From: Bacillota bacterium
GTDB lineage: Bacteria > Bacillota > Sulfobacillia > RBS10-35 > JAJYVN01
Assembly (NCBI GenBank): GCA_021806565.1
Contig: JAJZXK010000031.1
Span: 1-34,498 of the forward strand
Length of the DNA: 34,498 nt
Direction of reading: 5' to 3'
The notes under the pieces are model-generated. The model made no database searches. It was not told the origin of the DNA and worked only from the letters and a program-made list of their open reading frames with translations. A program made the position numbers and the translations under genes. Positions 9,467 to 18,367 of this stretch are shown in pieces. How positions within the stretch are numbered: the first letter of the stretch is position 1; each line of letters begins with the position of its first letter.

Positions 9467-12373
9467 TTGCCGTTCAAGCCATGGCGTACGGTGGCCGCGC
9501 CCCACCCGGATGTGGCCGCCGGTCGGTACCGCAAGGATGAGTACATGGCCGACCTCGGCGCCGTCGTCAGCGGCGAGGCGGAGACCGAGTACCGCGACCC
9601 GGTGGACTTCTACCGCCGCACGTTCGTGACCGCCGGCATCCGCGAGCTCCTCTCCTCCGTGATCGGCCGGCTGCAGACCGGCGACGGCGATCCCGTCGTG
9701 CAGCTCAAGACCGCGTTTGGCGGCGGCAAGACGCACAGCATGCTGGCCCTCTATCACCTCGTCTCCGCTCCCGACCGGATCGTGCGCCAGGGTCTGGCTC
9801 CCCAGGGGTTGGGCGCGGTCTCGCTCGATCAGTTGCCCCGCGTCCGCGTGGCGGTCCTGGCGTGCGCGAGCCTGGACCCGAACAAGCCCCGGCCGCACCG
9901 CGGGCTGGCGGGCCAACCCGTGCGCACGCTGTGGGGCGACGTGGCGGCGCAACTGGGCGGATCGGACGGATACGCCCTGGTCCGGGAAGCCGACGAGCGC
10001 GGCATCGCGCCGGGCGGAGACACGCTCGCAGCGCTGTTGCGCGCCTCCTCGCCCTGTCTGATCCTCATCGACGAATTCGTCGCCTACGTCCGCAACATGT
10101 ACCGGGCGCCGATCCCGCCGCCCGGGGGCAGCTTCGACTCGAACATGACCTTCGTGCAGGCGTTGACCGAGGCCGTCAAGCGCGTGCCCAACGCCGCCCT
10201 GGTCGCCTCCCTGCCGGTCTCCAAACCAGAGTTGGGCGGGGAGGGCGGCGAGGCCGCCCTGGAACGGGTGGAGCCGATCTTCGGGCGAGTGGAGGCCGTC
10301 TGGCGACCCGTCGGGGTCGAGGAATCCTTCGAAGTCGTCCGCCGGCGGCTGTTTTCGGAGGTCACCGACGCCACCGCCCGGGACGCGACCTGTCAGGCGT
10401 TTCTCCGCCTGTATCAGCGGCACCGCGATGCCTTTCCACCCGAGGCGAGCGAACGGCGCTACCTGGAGCGCCTGCAGGGCGCATACCCACTGCACCCGGA
10501 GGTCTTCGATCGCCTCTATAACGACTGGTCCACCCTGGACGGGTTCCAGCGGACCCGCGGCGTCTTGCGCCTGATGGCCGCAGTGGTGCACAGCCTGTGG
10601 GCCGCCAACGACACGGCGCCGCTCATTCTGCCCGGATCCCTGCCGCTAGCCGAGGACGCGGTGCGTGGCGAACTCACCAAGCCGTTGCCGGAGACCGAGA
10701 ACTGGAACACGGTCGTAGAGACGGACGTGGACGGGCCGCGGTCGGCCGCCTTCCGGCTCGACACGCAGTACCAGCGGTTCGGCAAGATCTTGGCCGCGCG
10801 CAGGCTGGCGCGGTCCATCTTCTTGCAGACCGCCCCGGCGTCCGCCCCAGGGGCCGAAGGCAGCGGTCGGGTCATCCGCGGCGTGGAGGAACCCCGCCTG
10901 CGGCTCGGTGTCGTCCAACCGGATGAATCGCTGGGGCTCTTCCATGACGCCCTGGATCAGTTGCAGCAAAACGAGACCACCTACCTCCACCGCTCGACCG
11001 GCGAAGGCGGCCAGGCCGGCGACCGCTTCTGGTTCGACCTCCGCCAGAGCCTGGATCGGCTGATGCAGGCGCGGGCGCGGGACCTGCAACGCGACGGCGA
11101 CGAGCCCGCACGGGAGATTGCCCGGCGACTGCGGGACCAGGTGACCGAAGCGCAGCGGAACGGTGGCAAGCGCGTCTTCGCCGCCGTCCACGTGGTCGCA
11201 GAGCACCGGGATGCCCTCGAAGCCTCGCGACAAGTGCTCGACGAGGATGCCGTGCGGCTGGTCGTGCTGGGTCCGGCGTTCGGCTATCGGGAGGGCGGCG
11301 GGTCCCAGGCGGAAAGCGCTGCCCGAACGGTCCTGGCGCAGCGCGGCGACGAGCCGCGTCGGTACCAAAACCTCGTTCTCTTCCTGACCCCGCACCAGAC
11401 CGAAAGCGAGAATCTCATTCGCCAAGCCGCCCGCTTCCTCGCCTGGGCCTCGATCGAACGAGACGCCAAGCAACTCAACCTCGACGCCTACCAGGTCGAT
11501 GAAGCGCAGCGGTCTCGGGCGGCGCAGGACAAGGCCCTGAATCAGGCCCTCGATGGAGCGTATCGCAATCTGCTCGTGCCCGCGCAAGCCGTCACGGAGG
11601 AGGCCGACGGGCCGAAGGCCGGCGCCCTCCGCCTAGATGCCGTGCCGACCACCCCGGTGGAGGGCAACGTGATCCAGGGCGCGGCGCGGCGAGCGGAAGG
11701 GGACGAGGCGGTACGCCGGGCCCTCGCGCCGGAGCTCCTGATCCCGGAGTTGGCGCGCTGGTTCTGGCGGGAGCGCCGAGATGTCGAGATGGCGCACCTG
11801 TGGGACTGTCTGGCCCGGTACTCGTATCTGCCGCGACTGCGCGACGCGGACGTCCTGCGGGCAACCGTCGGTGCGGGCGTGCAAACCGGCCTCTTCGCCT
11901 ACGCGCAAGGTCGCCAGGAACAAGGCCAGTATGACGGTGTGGCCTTCCGCCAGACCGTCACATGGCCCGAAGGGCGCCTGACCGGGTGGCTGGTCGACCC
12001 CCGGGCCCTGCCGGCGCCCGAGCCTTCCGGCCAGGAAGAGGCGCACGAGGCTAAACCGGAGCCCTGGGGTGCGGGCATCGACACGGGTCCCCGATCACCG
12101 GCGCCTGGCGGGAGTATTGCGGCGCCCCCCGCGCGAACGGCCGTCGAGGTCGTCGTCTCCGGCTCCTGGTCGGGCAGTGAGGTGCAGCGGCTCGGGCACC
12201 ACGTCTCCCGAGCCCAGGACGAAGTCCTCACGGAACTCCTCAGTGCCCTCGGTGCAGTCGCCCAGGCGGAGCTGCGGGTGACGGTAACCGCACCTGAAGG
12301 CATCAAGACCGACAACTTGAAGGTTGCGATAGAGAATGCCCGGGCAGTTGGCGTCCGGATCGAAGTTCGATGA
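9467..12373 (+). CDS. DUF499-family ATPase (Hma-like defence)
   Basis: A 968-residue DUF499 protein. P-loop FGGGKTHSM is at residues 84-92, and the Walker B-like LILIDEFVAYVRNMY starts at 198, both typical of this AAA-like family. A long helical midsection follows. The C-terminal ~90 residues (VVVSGSWSGSEVQRLGHHVS, then LKVAIENARAVGVRIEV) form a separate small domain common at the end of DUF499 proteins. TTG 9467 is chosen because of the strong GAGGAGGAT 9 nt upstream, and 27 nt separate it from the methylase stop. DUF499 and DUF1156 genes are recurrent neighbours in predicted anti-phage loci. It probably supplies the ATP-driven effector or regulatory subunit, but its biochemical activity is not established. 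It is the last gene of the cassette before a hairpin. Confidence 0.9.
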   Translation: MPFKPWRTVAAPHPDVAAGRYRKDEYMADLGAVVSGEAETEYRDPVDFYRRTFVTAGIRELLSSVIGRLQTGDGDPVVQLKTAFGGGKTHSMLALYHLVSAPDRIVRQGLAPQGLGAVSLDQLPRVRVAVLACASLDPNKPRPHRGLAGQPVRTLWGDVAAQLGGSDGYALVREADERGIAPGGDTLAALLRASSPCLILIDEFVAYVRNMYRAPIPPPGGSFDSNMTFVQALTEAVKRVPNAALVASLPVSKPELGGEGGEAALERVEPIFGRVEAVWRPVGVEESFEVVRRRLFSEVTDATARDATCQAFLRLYQRHRDAFPPEASERRYLERLQGAYPLHPEVFDRLYNDWSTLDGFQRTRGVLRLMAAVVHSLWAANDTAPLILPGSLPLAEDAVRGELTKPLPETENWNTVVETDVDGPRSAAFRLDTQYQRFGKILAARRLARSIFLQTAPASAPGAEGSGRVIRGVEEPRLRLGVVQPDESLGLFHDALDQLQQNETTYLHRSTGEGGQAGDRFWFDLRQSLDRLMQARARDLQRDGDEPAREIARRLRDQVTEAQRNGGKRVFAAVHVVAEHRDALEASRQVLDEDAVRLVVLGPAFGYREGGGSQAESAARTVLAQRGDEPRRYQNLVLFLTPHQTESENLIRQAARFLAWASIERDAKQLNLDAYQVDEAQRSRAAQDKALNQALDGAYRNLLVPAQAVTEEADGPKAGALRLDAVPTTPVEGNVIQGAARRAEGDEAVRRALAPELLIPELARWFWRERRDVEMAHLWDCLARYSYLPRLRDADVLRATVGAGVQTGLFAYAQGRQEQGQYDGVAFRQTVTWPEGRLTGWLVDPRALPAPEPSGQEEAHEAKPEPWGAGIDTGPRSPAPGGSIAAPPARTAVEVVVSGSWSGSEVQRLGHHVSRAQDEVLTELLSALGAVAQAELRVTVTAPEGIKTDNLKVAIENARAVGVRIEVR

Positions 12374-12401
12374 CGAGTTGCCCAAGCGACGGCGGGTCTG
12401 G

Positions 12402-12437
12402 GGCCGAATGGGCGCGGTGGGTCGCGCCCATTCGGCC
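12402..12437. terminator. 15-bp-stem hairpin between convergent genes
   Basis: A perfect inverted repeat: arms 12402-12416 (GGCCGAATGGGCGCG) and 12423-12437, with a 6-nt loop GTGGGT. It sits 28 nt after the DUF499 stop and 51 nt before the VirB4 stop on the opposite strand, where a bidirectional terminator is expected. Neither side shows a U-tract, so it may stop transcription in another way or mark a recombination junction. Confidence 0.7.
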
Positions 12438-12488
12438 GCTCCGGTGAGGTCGTTACGGGCAGCGTTGGCGTCGGTCCCGCGGGGTTGC

Positions 12489-14216
12489 TCACACGGGCGA
12501 AATGATCTGCGATGCGTGCGGTCCGCCTTCCGTGCGAATTCGAAGCCGCCTGTTGCCGGCGGACAGCAGGGCTTCGCCGCGCCGGGCTCCAGCCAGTAAG
12601 GAACATTCGGCTTCGGTGAGCCGGAGTATGGTCCGCAGACCTTCAAGGTCTCGCGCCTCCTGGCGCATCAGCAGCTTGGTGCTCGCGTTATCGAGGACCG
12701 GTTGCCCGAACCGGGCCAACTCCGGGGCCAGTAAGTCGATGGCGTTTTGGGTGACGACGACTAGGCTCCCGTGATACTTCCTGATCCGCTTGCTCAGATC
12801 ACGGAGGAATCCCAGCGCCTGCGGGGTGTTGGGGTCCGCCAACAGCCACGCTTCGTCCACGATCAGCACCGTCCGCCGCCCCGTGGCCCGCCCCCGCCGG
12901 ACCAGGTCCCAGGCGTACCCGAGCAGGTTGAAGTACTGCGCCCGGCGCACCGTGTCGGACGCGTCCACCAGATCGTGGACGTCGAGCACCGTGAAGTCCC
13001 CTGCATCCGGCGCCCTGCTCTGTCCGTTCCAAAGTGCCGCGTCCGCGCCATGGGCGGCGTCCTTGAGCAGCAGGGCCAGCCGTGGGTGGTCGGAGACGTG
13101 GCGCTGGATGTCCTCCACCGTGGGCCACACCGTCACGGCAGCGGGGTCGGTCTCCCAGTCCACGCCGCACTCCCGATACGCCGCGAGTACCGCGTCATAC
13201 AGCACGGCCCGCTCCGTGTCGTCCAGCCCCGGCAGATACAGTTCGAAGAACGTCTTGACCCGCTGCAGGTGGCCGGCCAGCGGACCCCGCGCGCCTTCCC
13301 CGTCATCCACGTCGCTCTCAGGGGTGCCCCGCACCTGCAGCGGGTTGACGCGCCCCTCGCCACCCGCGGCGTTGACCCACGTCCCCCCGACCGCCGCGCA
13401 GATGCCCCGATACTCCCGCTCCGGGTCGATCACCAGCACCCGGGCCCCCAGGGCGAACTCGCGGAGCAGCAGGACCTTGGCCGCGAAGGACTTGCCCCCG
13501 CCCGAAGTCCCCAGGATGTTCACGTTGGCGTTGGCGATACCGCTGCCCTCCGGCGGGTCCCAGCGGTCGAGCAGGACGATCCCGCCCTGGTCGTCGCGCC
13601 CGAGGACGACGCCCCGGCCGTGGTTCAGCCCCGAGGAGACCCACGGGTACGCCGCCGCGACCGTCGACGCCGGCATCTCCCGCGCGGCGAGGTCCGCCAA
13701 TTCCCTGGGCAGCAACCCCCACGGGCCGGCCGCCCTGAGCCCCTGCTCCTGACGGAACACGGCCGGTCGCACCCGCATGCCGGCCCCGGCGCAGGCGGCC
13801 TCCACGCGCCGGCACCGCCGGGCCAGTTCATCCGGATCGGATGCGGTGACCAACAGCACCACCGTGGTGCGGAAGACCCGCTGCCCCTCCTGGTCGATCT
13901 GCCGCAATAGCGCCTGCGCGTCCTCCAGGGACCGCTCCCACCGACCCCGCAGCAGCGCGCTCCCGCCCTGGGCCAGCCGGCTCTGATACTCCGCCGCGCC
14001 GGCGTTGAGCGCCCGGAGCAACTCCAGGGGGTCGCCCGGGACCAGATGGACGGCGAGAGACACCCCCGGCAGATCCGCGAGCCGCGCCAGCCAAGCGGGA
14101 CCGACGCGGGGCGGGTAGTCCACGACGGCCAGCGCGCGGGCCTCGGCCTCCCCGAGGGCGATGTCCTGGCGACGGAACTCCAGGGCCGGCGGGGCCAGCA
14201 GGTCAGTGATCGGCAT
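12489..14216 (-). CDS. virB4: VirB4-family conjugation ATPase
   Basis: A type IV secretion ATPase that powers assembly and DNA transfer at the inner face of the membrane. Walker A GTSGGGKSF lies at about 236-244 (Lys242), Walker B LIVDEAWLLAD has its acidic pair at 454-455, and VTQNAIDLLA follows, all typical of the VirB4/TraC_G P-loop domain. At 575 residues it is shorter than a full VirB4 (~800); the missing N-terminal portion corresponds to the separate 224-residue gene directly upstream, so the N-terminal domain may be encoded apart, as in many Gram-positive elements. ATG 14216 has GGAGGT 8 nt upstream, and the gene overlaps the upstream one by 14 nt. It is the last gene of the conjugation block and converges on the defence cassette. 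Confidence 0.9.
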   Translation of the reverse strand: MPITDLLAPPALEFRRQDIALGEAEARALAVVDYPPRVGPAWLARLADLPGVSLAVHLVPGDPLELLRALNAGAAEYQSRLAQGGSALLRGRWERSLEDAQALLRQIDQEGQRVFRTTVVLLVTASDPDELARRCRRVEAACAGAGMRVRPAVFRQEQGLRAAGPWGLLPRELADLAAREMPASTVAAAYPWVSSGLNHGRGVVLGRDDQGGIVLLDRWDPPEGSGIANANVNILGTSGGGKSFAAKVLLLREFALGARVLVIDPEREYRGICAAVGGTWVNAAGGEGRVNPLQVRGTPESDVDDGEGARGPLAGHLQRVKTFFELYLPGLDDTERAVLYDAVLAAYRECGVDWETDPAAVTVWPTVEDIQRHVSDHPRLALLLKDAAHGADAALWNGQSRAPDAGDFTVLDVHDLVDASDTVRRAQYFNLLGYAWDLVRRGRATGRRTVLIVDEAWLLADPNTPQALGFLRDLSKRIRKYHGSLVVVTQNAIDLLAPELARFGQPVLDNASTKLLMRQEARDLEGLRTILRLTEAECSLLAGARRGEALLSAGNRRLRIRTEGGPHASQIISPV

Positions 14217-14877
14217 GTCCGGTGACCTCCCTGGGCGCGACGTAGCGTGCGGCGGGCGCCGGTTCGTCCGCGGGCTCGGTGCCGGCGCGGGCGGGGTGGA
14301 GAAAGGAGAAGAGGAGGCCCGTCATCTCGGGGTCGTCGCAGACATGGGCCGCAAGGTCCGCACGGGCCAGGGCGGCCGCGAACTCGGCGGCGCGTTGCAA
14401 CACCGCCTCGCCGTCCGTCCGCCCAGCCTCGCCCGCCAGCAGCACGTGAAAGCGGCGTTCGCTGGCCTCGCCTCCCGCCGCCAACCCCCGGACGTACCCG
14501 AGGTACCCGCGCAGCAGCGACCGGCGCGCTCCTTCCGCTTCCGCGAGCCGGCGCTCCAGGTCCAGCAGGTAGGCGTCGAGGTCGACGGGGCGGGACGTGA
14601 CGACGATCTGTGCAGGGCCTCGCAGCCCCTGGATCGCCTCGTGCACGGCCGCGATGCGCCGCTCGCGCTCGGCGTCGGAGAGCAGGCCGAACGGCGCGGG
14701 CTCCACGCGTACCACCGCGACGGCGGTGCCGTCGGTGCGGAGGATCAGCCCGCGCCGCACGTCGCGCACCGGCAGCCAGTCCTGCACGTTGGGGGCTCCG
14801 CGTGCCGGCGGCTGTCCGGCCGCGGCGGGTTGGGGCCCGGCCCGCTGGCCGCCCTTCAGGTGGCGGAGGATGCTCAC
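14203..14877 (-). CDS. TraC-like/VirB4-associated conjugation protein
   Basis: This 224-residue protein matches the TraC/VirB4-N-like component found between PrgI and VirB4 in Gram-positive conjugation modules. The visible pattern VQDWLPVRDVRRGLILRTDG at about residues 34-53 is the usual opening, followed by VVRVEPAPFGLLSD, a charged helical middle (LDAYLLDLERRLAEAEGARR) and FHVLLAGEAG. There is no P-loop, consistent with a non-catalytic partner of VirB4. GTG 14877 overlaps the PrgI stop by GTGA, which decides the start; the frame is also open from GTG 14886. The last 14 nt overlap virB4. The precise role is inferred. Confidence 0.7.
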   Translation of the reverse strand: MSILRHLKGGQRAGPQPAAAGQPPARGAPNVQDWLPVRDVRRGLILRTDGTAVAVVRVEPAPFGLLSDAERERRIAAVHEAIQGLRGPAQIVVTSRPVDLDAYLLDLERRLAEAEGARRSLLRGYLGYVRGLAAGGEASERRFHVLLAGEAGRTDGEAVLQRAAEFAAALARADLAAHVCDDPEMTGLLFSFLHPARAGTEPADEPAPAARYVAPREVTGHADH

Positions 14878-15203
14878 CGCGCCCACCCCCGGTATCGATA
14901 CAGATACCGCGGCGGCCGCCGGCGGAAGTCGCGGGCCGCCCGCACCTCACCGAGCAGGCTCCCGCCCGAGGGGTCCTGCCGGGTGAGCAGGAGCGATGAC
15001 GCCACCGGCAGGGAGAACAGGAACACCCGGCCGCCGAAGGCGGCGCCGCCGTGCAGCGGCAGCAGGGCCCACAGCGCCTGCAGGCCGAACCCGGTCAGGC
15101 CACCGGCGACCACTCCTCCGAGTTCGGGAAGTCCAAAGCCGGGGGCGAACTCAAACCTGGCCCGCACGGCGCGGGGCACGAGGTACGTCTTCGTGGCAGA
15201 CAC
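14874..15203 (-). CDS. PrgI-family conjugation membrane protein
   Basis: A 109-residue inner-membrane protein with the PrgI/VirB3-like layout. A short cytoplasmic start (TYLVPRAVRARFEFAPGFGL) is followed by two hydrophobic segments at about 30-48 and 56-72 (GGVVAGGLTGFGLQALWALL and VFLFSLPVASSLLLT), then a basic tail with tyrosines (PRYLYRYRGWAR). PrgI proteins sit between VirB6-like and VirB4 proteins in Gram-positive type IV secretion systems, exactly as here. GTG 15203 is the only start in the frame; GGAGG abuts it. It lies 7 nt after the VirB6-like stop. Confidence 0.78.
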   Translation of the reverse strand: MSATKTYLVPRAVRARFEFAPGFGLPELGGVVAGGLTGFGLQALWALLPLHGGAAFGGRVFLFSLPVASSLLLTRQDPSGGSLLGEVRAARDFRRRPPRYLYRYRGWAR

Positions 15204-15209
15204 CTCCGG

Positions 15210-16052
15210 TCAGAAGGGGAGCTTGGTGAGGATTACCCGCGCCGCCAGGGCCCCGGCCGAGGATGCCGTGCCCCCGGCCCCAGTGTGGTAGGCATACTGG
15301 CGCAGCACGTGGGGCGTCCGCCACGCGACCCAGACGGCGCCCACGAAGAGGAAGGGGTCCAGGAAGTTGCTCGCCGTCCCCACGGCCGGCGCCACCAGGA
15401 ACGAGGCGGCGAGGTAGAGCAGCGTCAGTTGCACGGACTGCGCGCCGGCCAGCACCAGCAGTTCCCGCCACCACACGTCCGCCGTGCCGCCCCCGCCGAG
15501 GAACCCCAAGGCCATCACCGGCGCGACGATCGCGGCCAGCGTGATCTCCACCGTGCGCACAATGGCCTGCAGGAAGCAGAGGATGACAAGCAACACCCCG
15601 CCCAGCAGCAGCACCGGCACCCAGAGCGTGGCCAGGGTGAGGTTGGCCGTCAGCGCCGCCAGGCTGCCGGAGATGGAGCCGAGCCCCACCCCCAGCCCCA
15701 CGTGGGCCACCGCCTGGGCCAGGTCGTTGCCGACCAGCAGCGCCTGCTCGGCCACCCAGGGCCCGCCGGCGATGGCGGCTCCGGTGAGCGCCACGCGCTT
15801 GAGCAGGCTCCCCGGGTCCGTCGGGGCGCCCTCGTTGCGCAGCGTGGCCAGCTGGAACGCCTCCCAGGCCGTGCGGGTGCCGAGGATGGCCCAGGCCACG
15901 GCTTGGGATCCCTCGATCAGGGTGGCGACCCCGGGGTAGCCGAGCAGGTCGTGCAGCTCGCCGGCCGTGGCGAATGAGACCAGCACCGCGTTCAGCGGCG
16001 CCAGGAATACGCGGATCAGGAAGGACAGGATCGCGGACACCACGGCGAGCAC
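15210..16052 (-). CDS. VirB6/TrbL-like polytopic conjugation protein
   Basis: A 280-residue integral membrane protein with about six hydrophobic helices, for example residues 4-24 (VVSAILSFLIRVFLAPLNAV), a central pair (TLWVPVLLLGGVLLVILCFL and VEITLAAIVAPVMALGFLGG) and LVLAGAQSVQLTLLYLAASF near the end. The pattern 'LQAIVRTVEITLAAIVAPVMALG' split over the central helices, followed by WWRELLVLAGAQ, is typical of TrbL/VirB6-like channel proteins of Gram-positive elements. GTG 16052 has GGGGAGGGG about 9 nt upstream. It follows the small Maff2-like gene by 22 nt. It would form the membrane channel of the secretion system. Confidence 0.82.
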   Translation of the reverse strand: MLAVVSAILSFLIRVFLAPLNAVLVSFATAGELHDLLGYPGVATLIEGSQAVAWAILGTRTAWEAFQLATLRNEGAPTDPGSLLKRVALTGAAIAGGPWVAEQALLVGNDLAQAVAHVGLGVGLGSISGSLAALTANLTLATLWVPVLLLGGVLLVILCFLQAIVRTVEITLAAIVAPVMALGFLGGGGTADVWWRELLVLAGAQSVQLTLLYLAASFLVAPAVGTASNFLDPFLFVGAVWVAWRTPHVLRQYAYHTGAGGTASSAGALAARVILTKLPF

Positions 16053-16074
16053 GGTCGCACCCCTCCCCGGCGGA

Positions 16075-16314
16075 TCAGTGGAACTGGCCGAGGATGGCCG
16101 AGACGATGCCGCCGGCCAGGAGGCTGATGCCGCCGTAGATCACGGTGTTGCGCAGCCCCCGGGAGTGGTGGAGCATCGTCATCTCGTCCTGGGCGGTGGC
16201 GCGCATCAAGGCGTGCCATCCGGCGGTGAGCCCCACCCCGGGCACGGCGAGCGCCGTGACCCAGCCGAGCGCGGTCGAGAAGAACCCCGTGATCTGCGTG
16301 ACGAACGAAGGCAT
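16075..16314 (-). CDS. Small Maff2/VirB2-like conjugation membrane protein
   Basis: A 79-residue protein with two hydrophobic helices, residues 11-33 (FFSTALGWVTALAVPGVGLT) and 58-76 (VIYGGISLLAGGIVSAILGQ), joined by a charged loop. Size, topology and its place directly upstream of the VirB6-like gene match the Maff2 or VirB2 pilin-like proteins of Gram-positive conjugative elements. ATG 16314 is decided by an excellent AAGGAGGGA 8 nt upstream; longer readings of this frame upstream are spurious. It lies 50 nt after the coupling-protein stop. Confidence 0.78.
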   Translation of the reverse strand: MPSFVTQITGFFSTALGWVTALAVPGVGLTAGWHALMRATAQDEMTMLHHSRGLRNTVIYGGISLLAGGIVSAILGQFH

Positions 16315-16364
16315 GCCGATCCCTCCTTTTGTTGGGATGCGGGAGGTCTGTGCTGGCCCCGGTG

Positions 16365-18356
16365 TCACCGACCGCGGTCGAAGGCCGGGCGGGAACGGGG
16401 AGCGGGTTCGTGTGGAACGGGAGGAGGCGATGTGGGCGCAGGCGAGCATTCTGGCGCCGCGACCGCGGGGCACCAGGTGGGTGGTGGCGCGACCGGGACG
16501 GTCGAGACAGGGGGCTCCGGAACGAGGGCGCGGTGCGCCGCCGTCCAGGCGGAGAGGTCGGCCAGCGGCAGGCGGGCGGGATACTGGCCGGACTGCAGCA
16601 CCAGGGCGGCGCCGACGGGCCAGCGCAGGGCCTCGTCCATGGTGAGCAGCGGCCGCCCCGTCGCCGCCTCGGTGCCGCCAACCATCGCGCCCACCCGCCG
16701 CTGCAGGCTCTGGGTGCGGACGGTGTATGTGCCGCAAAGGGCCGAGACGGAGCGGGCCGTGGTCTCGTCGCTGGTCCCCAGCACGAGCTTGGTGTCGCAG
16801 TTGCCCTCGATCACCGCCCGCACGTCCTGCCCGTACTTCCCCAGCTGCGCCAGGGACTGCACCGCCAGCAGGAAGTGCACGCCGCGGCCCGCACTGACCG
16901 TCAGCTTCTCGCCCATGTCCGGGACCTTGGGGAGGTTGCCGAACTCATCCAGCAAGAACCAGCAGCGGCGACTGAGCCGCCCGCCGTTCTCCCGGGCGAC
17001 CGCGGCCAAGGCGGCGTAAGCCAGGTGCACGTAGAGCGCCGCGATCGGCCAGCGCTCCCTGGCCTCGTCCGGCAGCAGCAGAAAGATGGCCTGGGGCGGT
17101 TGGTGTGCGCGGCCGGCGTCGGCCGGGTCGTGGGAGGAGGCGCCGCACAGCCAGGCCACCCCGGGGTCGCCCCAGAGGCGCAGGTGCGCGGCGGTGCCGG
17201 TGAAGATGGAGGCGCGGGTCCGGTCCTCAGACAGACTCGCCGTGCCGTAGGCCAGGCGGGCCGGGTGCCCCGGGGGCAGGGAGCGGAAGTACCCATCCAA
17301 GGGGGAGGCCCCCTGTGCCTGCGGGCCCAGGTCGGTGAGCAGGCGGTAGGCGGTGGCCATGTGCCGGCAGTCCTCGGGGGCCTCCAGCGCCACGGCCAGA
17401 CAGAGGGCGCTGATCAGACTCTCCTCGGCCTGCGGCCAGATGGGGTCGCCGGCGGAGCCGGCCGACCACGCCAGGACGTTGCCGATGCCCCAGGCCAGCC
17501 GCGAGGCCTCCTCGTCGTCGCCCAGGGCATGGGCTGCGGAGACGGCGGCCAGGGGGTTCCAGCGCCCGCCGCCGCGACCGGGACGCAGGAGGTCGAGTTG
17601 GGTCACCTGGTACCCCCGCGACCGGAGCCAGCCCGCCGTCATGGCGTGCAGCTCCCCCTTGGGGTCACCGACGATCAGGGACTCGGCATGGTGACCCAAG
17701 GTCCAGATGGTGGGGAGCACGGCCCGCCGCGTCTTGCCGCGGCGGGAGGGCCCGACCAGCAGCACGTGCTCGTTGCCCGCCCCCCGGCGGGTGACCCAGG
17801 CGGTGCCCCCGTCCGCGCCGACCACGACGCCCGGAGCGCCGGGCCGGTCGCACTTCACGCGGGCGAGGGTGTCGGCCATCTCGCCGGCCTTCCGCCAGCG
17901 GGTCGAGCCGTGGGTGGCCGTCGCGGCCGGCAGCGGCTGTCCCCGGCGGGCGGGCCAGCCGCTGCGCCAGGCCCAGCGCAGCACGCCGACCGCCGCCAGG
18001 GCGAAGGGGATCTGGGTCAGGACCCAGCCCGGCCAGGGCCGGGTGTGCAGGAGCCCGACCGCCATCCGCCACCAGAGGTTCGCCGGGCCGCCGTAGGCGG
18101 TGAGGCCGGCGGGGCGGTTCAGGCGCGTGAACAACTCGCCCCAGGTGAGCGCGGGCCGCAGGGGTGGCCAGAGGGTCTCGGGGAGGAGCCAGAGGACCGG
18201 GGTGAGGACGAAGTCGGCGAAGGCGAGCAGTCCCAAGGGGATCAGCGCCAGAAGACGCCCCGCGGTGAGGACCCGGGACCGGAACAGCCGGCGCAAGAGC
18301 AGGTAGCAGAGCCAGTACGGGGCGAGGACGGCGGCCAGAACCACGAGGAAGGGCAA
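16365..18356 (-). CDS. TraG/VirD4-family type IV coupling protein
   Basis: A 663-residue ATPase that delivers the relaxase-DNA complex to the secretion channel. N-terminal membrane helices are visible (PFLVVLAAVLAPYWLCYLLL, LIPLGLLAFADFVLTPVLWL and further segments to about residue 130). The P-loop is at 201-209 (GPSRRGKTR), VGDPKGELHAMTAGWLRSRG follows as a classic TraG motif, and Walker B FLLDEFGNLPKV has Asp470. The C-terminal VLGTSDETTARSVSALCGTY is also typical. The final ~50 residues are Pro-rich and probably disordered. The start is TTG 18356 with GGGGGTG upstream. It begins 11 nt after the ParR-like gene, so partition and coupling genes share a transcript. Confidence 0.92.
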   Translation of the reverse strand: MPFLVVLAAVLAPYWLCYLLLRRLFRSRVLTAGRLLALIPLGLLAFADFVLTPVLWLLPETLWPPLRPALTWGELFTRLNRPAGLTAYGGPANLWWRMAVGLLHTRPWPGWVLTQIPFALAAVGVLRWAWRSGWPARRGQPLPAATATHGSTRWRKAGEMADTLARVKCDRPGAPGVVVGADGGTAWVTRRGAGNEHVLLVGPSRRGKTRRAVLPTIWTLGHHAESLIVGDPKGELHAMTAGWLRSRGYQVTQLDLLRPGRGGGRWNPLAAVSAAHALGDDEEASRLAWGIGNVLAWSAGSAGDPIWPQAEESLISALCLAVALEAPEDCRHMATAYRLLTDLGPQAQGASPLDGYFRSLPPGHPARLAYGTASLSEDRTRASIFTGTAAHLRLWGDPGVAWLCGASSHDPADAGRAHQPPQAIFLLLPDEARERWPIAALYVHLAYAALAAVARENGGRLSRRCWFLLDEFGNLPKVPDMGEKLTVSAGRGVHFLLAVQSLAQLGKYGQDVRAVIEGNCDTKLVLGTSDETTARSVSALCGTYTVRTQSLQRRVGAMVGGTEAATGRPLLTMDEALRWPVGAALVLQSGQYPARLPLADLSAWTAAHRALVPEPPVSTVPVAPPPTWCPAVAAPECSPAPTSPPPVPHEPAPRSRPAFDRGR

Positions 18357-18367
18357 GCGGACACCCC

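Noticed and set aside
1881..12373. DISARM assignment of the helicase-methylase cassette
   Set aside because: DISARM needs drmA/drmB (DUF1998) genes, which are absent; DUF499 and DUF1156 point to the helicase/methylase/ATPase type.
12489..15291. Long plus-strand frames opposite virB4 and its partner
   Set aside because: Antisense shadows without recognisable domains; the minus strand carries clear conjugation genes.
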